Source: Micromonospora sp. WMMD1082 (lineage in GTDB: Bacteria; Actinomycetota; Actinomycetes; Mycobacteriales; Micromonosporaceae). Taken from it: 64,000 nucleotides of DNA. The stretch lies in NCBI RefSeq assembly GCF_029626175.1, contig NZ_JARUBM010000002.1:6713001-6777000 (forward strand), given 5' to 3'. Position numbers and translations under genes: made by a program. The notes beneath the pieces are model-generated. The model was not told where the DNA came from. It worked only from the letters and a program-made list of their open reading frames with translations, and did no database searches. The first letter of the stretch is position 1, and each line of letters begins with the position of its first letter. Shown here in pieces: positions 62,161 to 64,000 of the stretch.

Positions 62161-62976
62161 TCACCGGGTGTTCGTGGCGTGCCGCGCCACCACGCCGCTC
62201 CGCGCGGTCCGCGCATTGATCAGGGCGAGCGCGATGACGCTCAGGACGATGAAGGCGAGCCAGGCGGCGTTCCACCAACCAAGCGCGGTACTGAACACCG
62301 ACACGACCGGCAGCGACCACACCACGGTTGGCACGGCGACGTCTCGGGCGTCCTCGACCCGCATGATGACGTCGGCGGTCAGCGAGACCTCGTCGTCGGC
62401 CACGACCGGGTGCGTCAAGACATGGCGTAGCTGGACGACCATGCCGACCGCGAGCCCGCACAGCCCGATGAGCAGAATGACCGCCGCGTACCTCGCGCTG
62501 GAATCCGGCCGGGTCAGGGTGCCGATCGCCAGCACCGTCGCGCCCGCGAACGTGACGGCCGCGAACACGGCACGCGGCCAGCCGAGCACGGTACGCCAGC
62601 CGAGCCGGACCGGGTAGGCCGCCCGTCGCGGCAACGTCGCACCGGCACGCCGGTCGACCCGCCGTACCCACCAGTCCAGCAGCGCTTGGGCCAGCACCAA
62701 CCCGACCACCAGCGCCGTCAACACCAGCAGCAACCAGCGCCGGTACCCGGACCCGTCGACCATGCCGCCGACGTAGGTGAGGGCAACCGCCATGATGAAC
62801 GCGGCCAGCAGGACAGAAGCGGCCAACCGGGCACGTCGCCGGGCCGCCAGACGCGTCGCCAGCAGGGGTGTCGGCCGCACGTCGGCCAGGCCGTGCCCGG
62901 CCAACCACGCACCGGCCAGGTCGAGGTCCGCCGGACGCACCGGCGGGTCGACATTCGGCAACGTTCCACTCGGCAT
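62161..62976 (-). CDS. Integral membrane protein of the YtrA-type module
   Basis: This 271-residue protein has about six membrane segments (LAASVLLAAFIMAVALTYVG, WLLLVLTALVVGLVLAQALL, FAAVTFAGATVLAIGTL, AAVILLIGLCGLAVGMVV, VWSLPVVSVFSTAL, LAFIVLSVIALALI). I do not recognise a characterised family. The ATG at 62976 follows GGGAGGCGTC. It is coupled to the GntR gene and divergent from the ABC ATPase. Confidence 0.85.
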   Translation of the reverse strand: MPSGTLPNVDPPVRPADLDLAGAWLAGHGLADVRPTPLLATRLAARRRARLAASVLLAAFIMAVALTYVGGMVDGSGYRRWLLLVLTALVVGLVLAQALLDWWVRRVDRRAGATLPRRAAYPVRLGWRTVLGWPRAVFAAVTFAGATVLAIGTLTRPDSSARYAAVILLIGLCGLAVGMVVQLRHVLTHPVVADDEVSLTADVIMRVEDARDVAVPTVVWSLPVVSVFSTALGWWNAAWLAFIVLSVIALALINARTARSGVVARHATNTR

Positions 62977-63020
62977 GACGCCTCCCATGTCGCAAAGCTT
63001 GTATCAGCATGGTGCGTCAA

Positions 63021-63035
63021 GACTTGCGACAAGTC
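63021..63035. promoter_or_regulatory. Candidate YtrA-type operator
   Basis: GACTTG-CGA-CAAGTC is a perfect 6-bp dyad in the 171-bp divergent region before the ABC ATPase. GGTACCAC repeats at 63074 and 63106, 32 bp apart, are a second candidate motif. Confidence 0.5.
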
Positions 63036-63147
63036 AATCCGTCGTCGGCCAGCTGAGGCGCCAGTAGTACCTGGGTACCACCGGCGGCCGGGAAGTGTCG
63101 ACTGCGGTACCACGATCCCCGCGCTGCCCGAAACTAGCGTGGTGAGC

Positions 63148-64000
63148 ATGATTCAGGTACGCGAAGTTACCAAACGGTACGGTGCGAAGACGGTCGTCGA
63201 CCGCCTGTCGTTCACCGCGAAACCCGGACAGGTCACCGGCTTCCTCGGCCCCAACGGCGCCGGCAAGTCGACCACCATGCGGATGATCGTCGGCCTCGAC
63301 GCGCCGAACTCGGGCGACGTGCTGGTCAACGGCAAGCCATACGCATCGTCGAAGGCACCACTGCGCGAGATCGGCGTTCTGCTCGAGGCCAAGGCCGTGC
63401 ACCCCGGCCGTACGGCGGCCAGCCACCTTCTCGCCATGGCCCGCACGAACGGCATCCCGCGCTCCCGCGTCGACGAGGTGCTCGACCTGGCCGGTCTCTC
63501 GGCCGTCGCCCACAAGCGGGTCGGGGCCTTCTCCCTCGGCATGGGTCAGCGGCTCGGCATCGCCGCCTCGCTGCTCGGCGACCCGGCCGTGGTGATGCTC
63601 GACGAGCCGGTCAACGGACTCGACCCCGAGGGAGTCCTCTGGGTGCGCAACCTGCTCACCGGCCTGGCCGCCGAAGGCCGCACCGTGATGCTGTCATCGC
63701 ATCTGATGAGCGAGGTCTCGCTGATCGCAGACCACCTGGTCATCGTCGGCCGGGGCAGACTGCTGGCCGACACCACCGTGGCCGACCTCGTGGCCGCCGA
63801 GGGCGTCCGGGTCGTCACCTCCGCCCCCGACGCGCTGCGCGCCCTGATCGCCGGCCCGGGCATCACGGTCACGTCGGCCGGTGCCGAGGAGCTGCTCGTC
63901 GCCGGCGTCTCCGCCCGCGCGATCGGGCTGGCCGCGGCTGCCCGCGGCATCCCGCTGTTCGAGCTCACCCCGCAGAACGCCTCGCTCGAAGCGGCGTTCA
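63148..64000 (+). CDS. ABC-type ATPase, 5' part (cut by window edge)
   Basis: 284 codons of an ABC-2-type ATPase are present: Walker A GPNGAGKSTTMRMI, signature FSLGMGQRLGIAASLLG, Walker B VVMLDEPVNGLDPEG and switch His in MLSSHLMSEV. The ATG at 63148 lies eight bases after TAGCGT, a possible -10, so the mRNA may be leaderless. It is divergent from the YtrA-type module and should be its regulated transporter ATPase; the 3' end is outside the window. Confidence 0.9.
   Translation, partial: MIQVREVTKRYGAKTVVDRLSFTAKPGQVTGFLGPNGAGKSTTMRMIVGLDAPNSGDVLVNGKPYASSKAPLREIGVLLEAKAVHPGRTAASHLLAMARTNGIPRSRVDEVLDLAGLSAVAHKRVGAFSLGMGQRLGIAASLLGDPAVVMLDEPVNGLDPEGVLWVRNLLTGLAAEGRTVMLSSHLMSEVSLIADHLVIVGRGRLLADTTVADLVAAEGVRVVTSAPDALRALIAGPGITVTSAGAEELLVAGVSARAIGLAAAARGIPLFELTPQNASLEAAF

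Overview
The window is very GC-rich with dense coding, many GTG starts, actinobacterial regulators (LacI, SARP, LAL, MocR, YtrA types), F420-type enzymes, IdeR/DtxR-like iron boxes and Tat/lipoprotein export. This fits an actinomycete chromosome, probably from the Micromonosporaceae. That placement rests on gene families and composition only. I saw no tRNA, rRNA or CRISPR array.

1-10 kb holds a sugar-uptake locus: lacI-type regulator, FAD oxidoreductase, solute-binding lipoprotein, two CUT1 permeases and a secreted beta-propeller glycosidase. Three near-identical 16-bp palindromes (GCTAAT-N4-ATTAKY) lie at its promoters. Next come a divergent TetR/alcohol dehydrogenase pair with two perfect 17-bp operators and a 25-bp inverted repeat. 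10-20 kb holds a nitroreductase, a nucleotidyltransferase remnant, a multidomain GH10 xylanase, an SDR/AraC pair, DUF1540 and DUF2470 genes behind iron boxes, and an arsenic locus (arsI, arsR, aqpS) whose arsC is internally deleted.

20-32 kb is the most coherent block: an apparent reductive pyrimidine (or hydantoin-like) catabolism island. It contains beta-ureidopropionase, dihydropyrimidinase, methylmalonate-semialdehyde dehydrogenase, an F420/flavin luciferase-like oxidoreductase, a complete NMT1-type ABC importer, a class III aminotransferase and a divergent MocR regulator. No PydA-type dihydropyrimidine dehydrogenase is present.

32-46 kb holds a GH30-CBM6 xylanase-type enzyme, a small winged-helix/phosphatase pair, a minimal PEP-utilising enzyme, a Nudix hydrolase, a MerR regulator facing an FMN-reductase/erythromycin-esterase fusion, a deazaflavin-dependent reductase, and a subtilisin fused to an Asp-box propeller that faces a two-HTH regulator.

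46-62 kb looks eroded. It has a kinase ATPase remnant, gene tails, duplicated methyltransferases and duplicated alpha/beta hydrolases around an MMPL transporter, a SARP regulator split by an in-frame TGA, a frameshifted LAL regulator, a stray copy of the SARP tail, an SGNH esterase and a broken baseplate/teichoic-acid-C-like gene. The window ends in a YtrA-type GntR/membrane protein/ABC module cut by the right edge.
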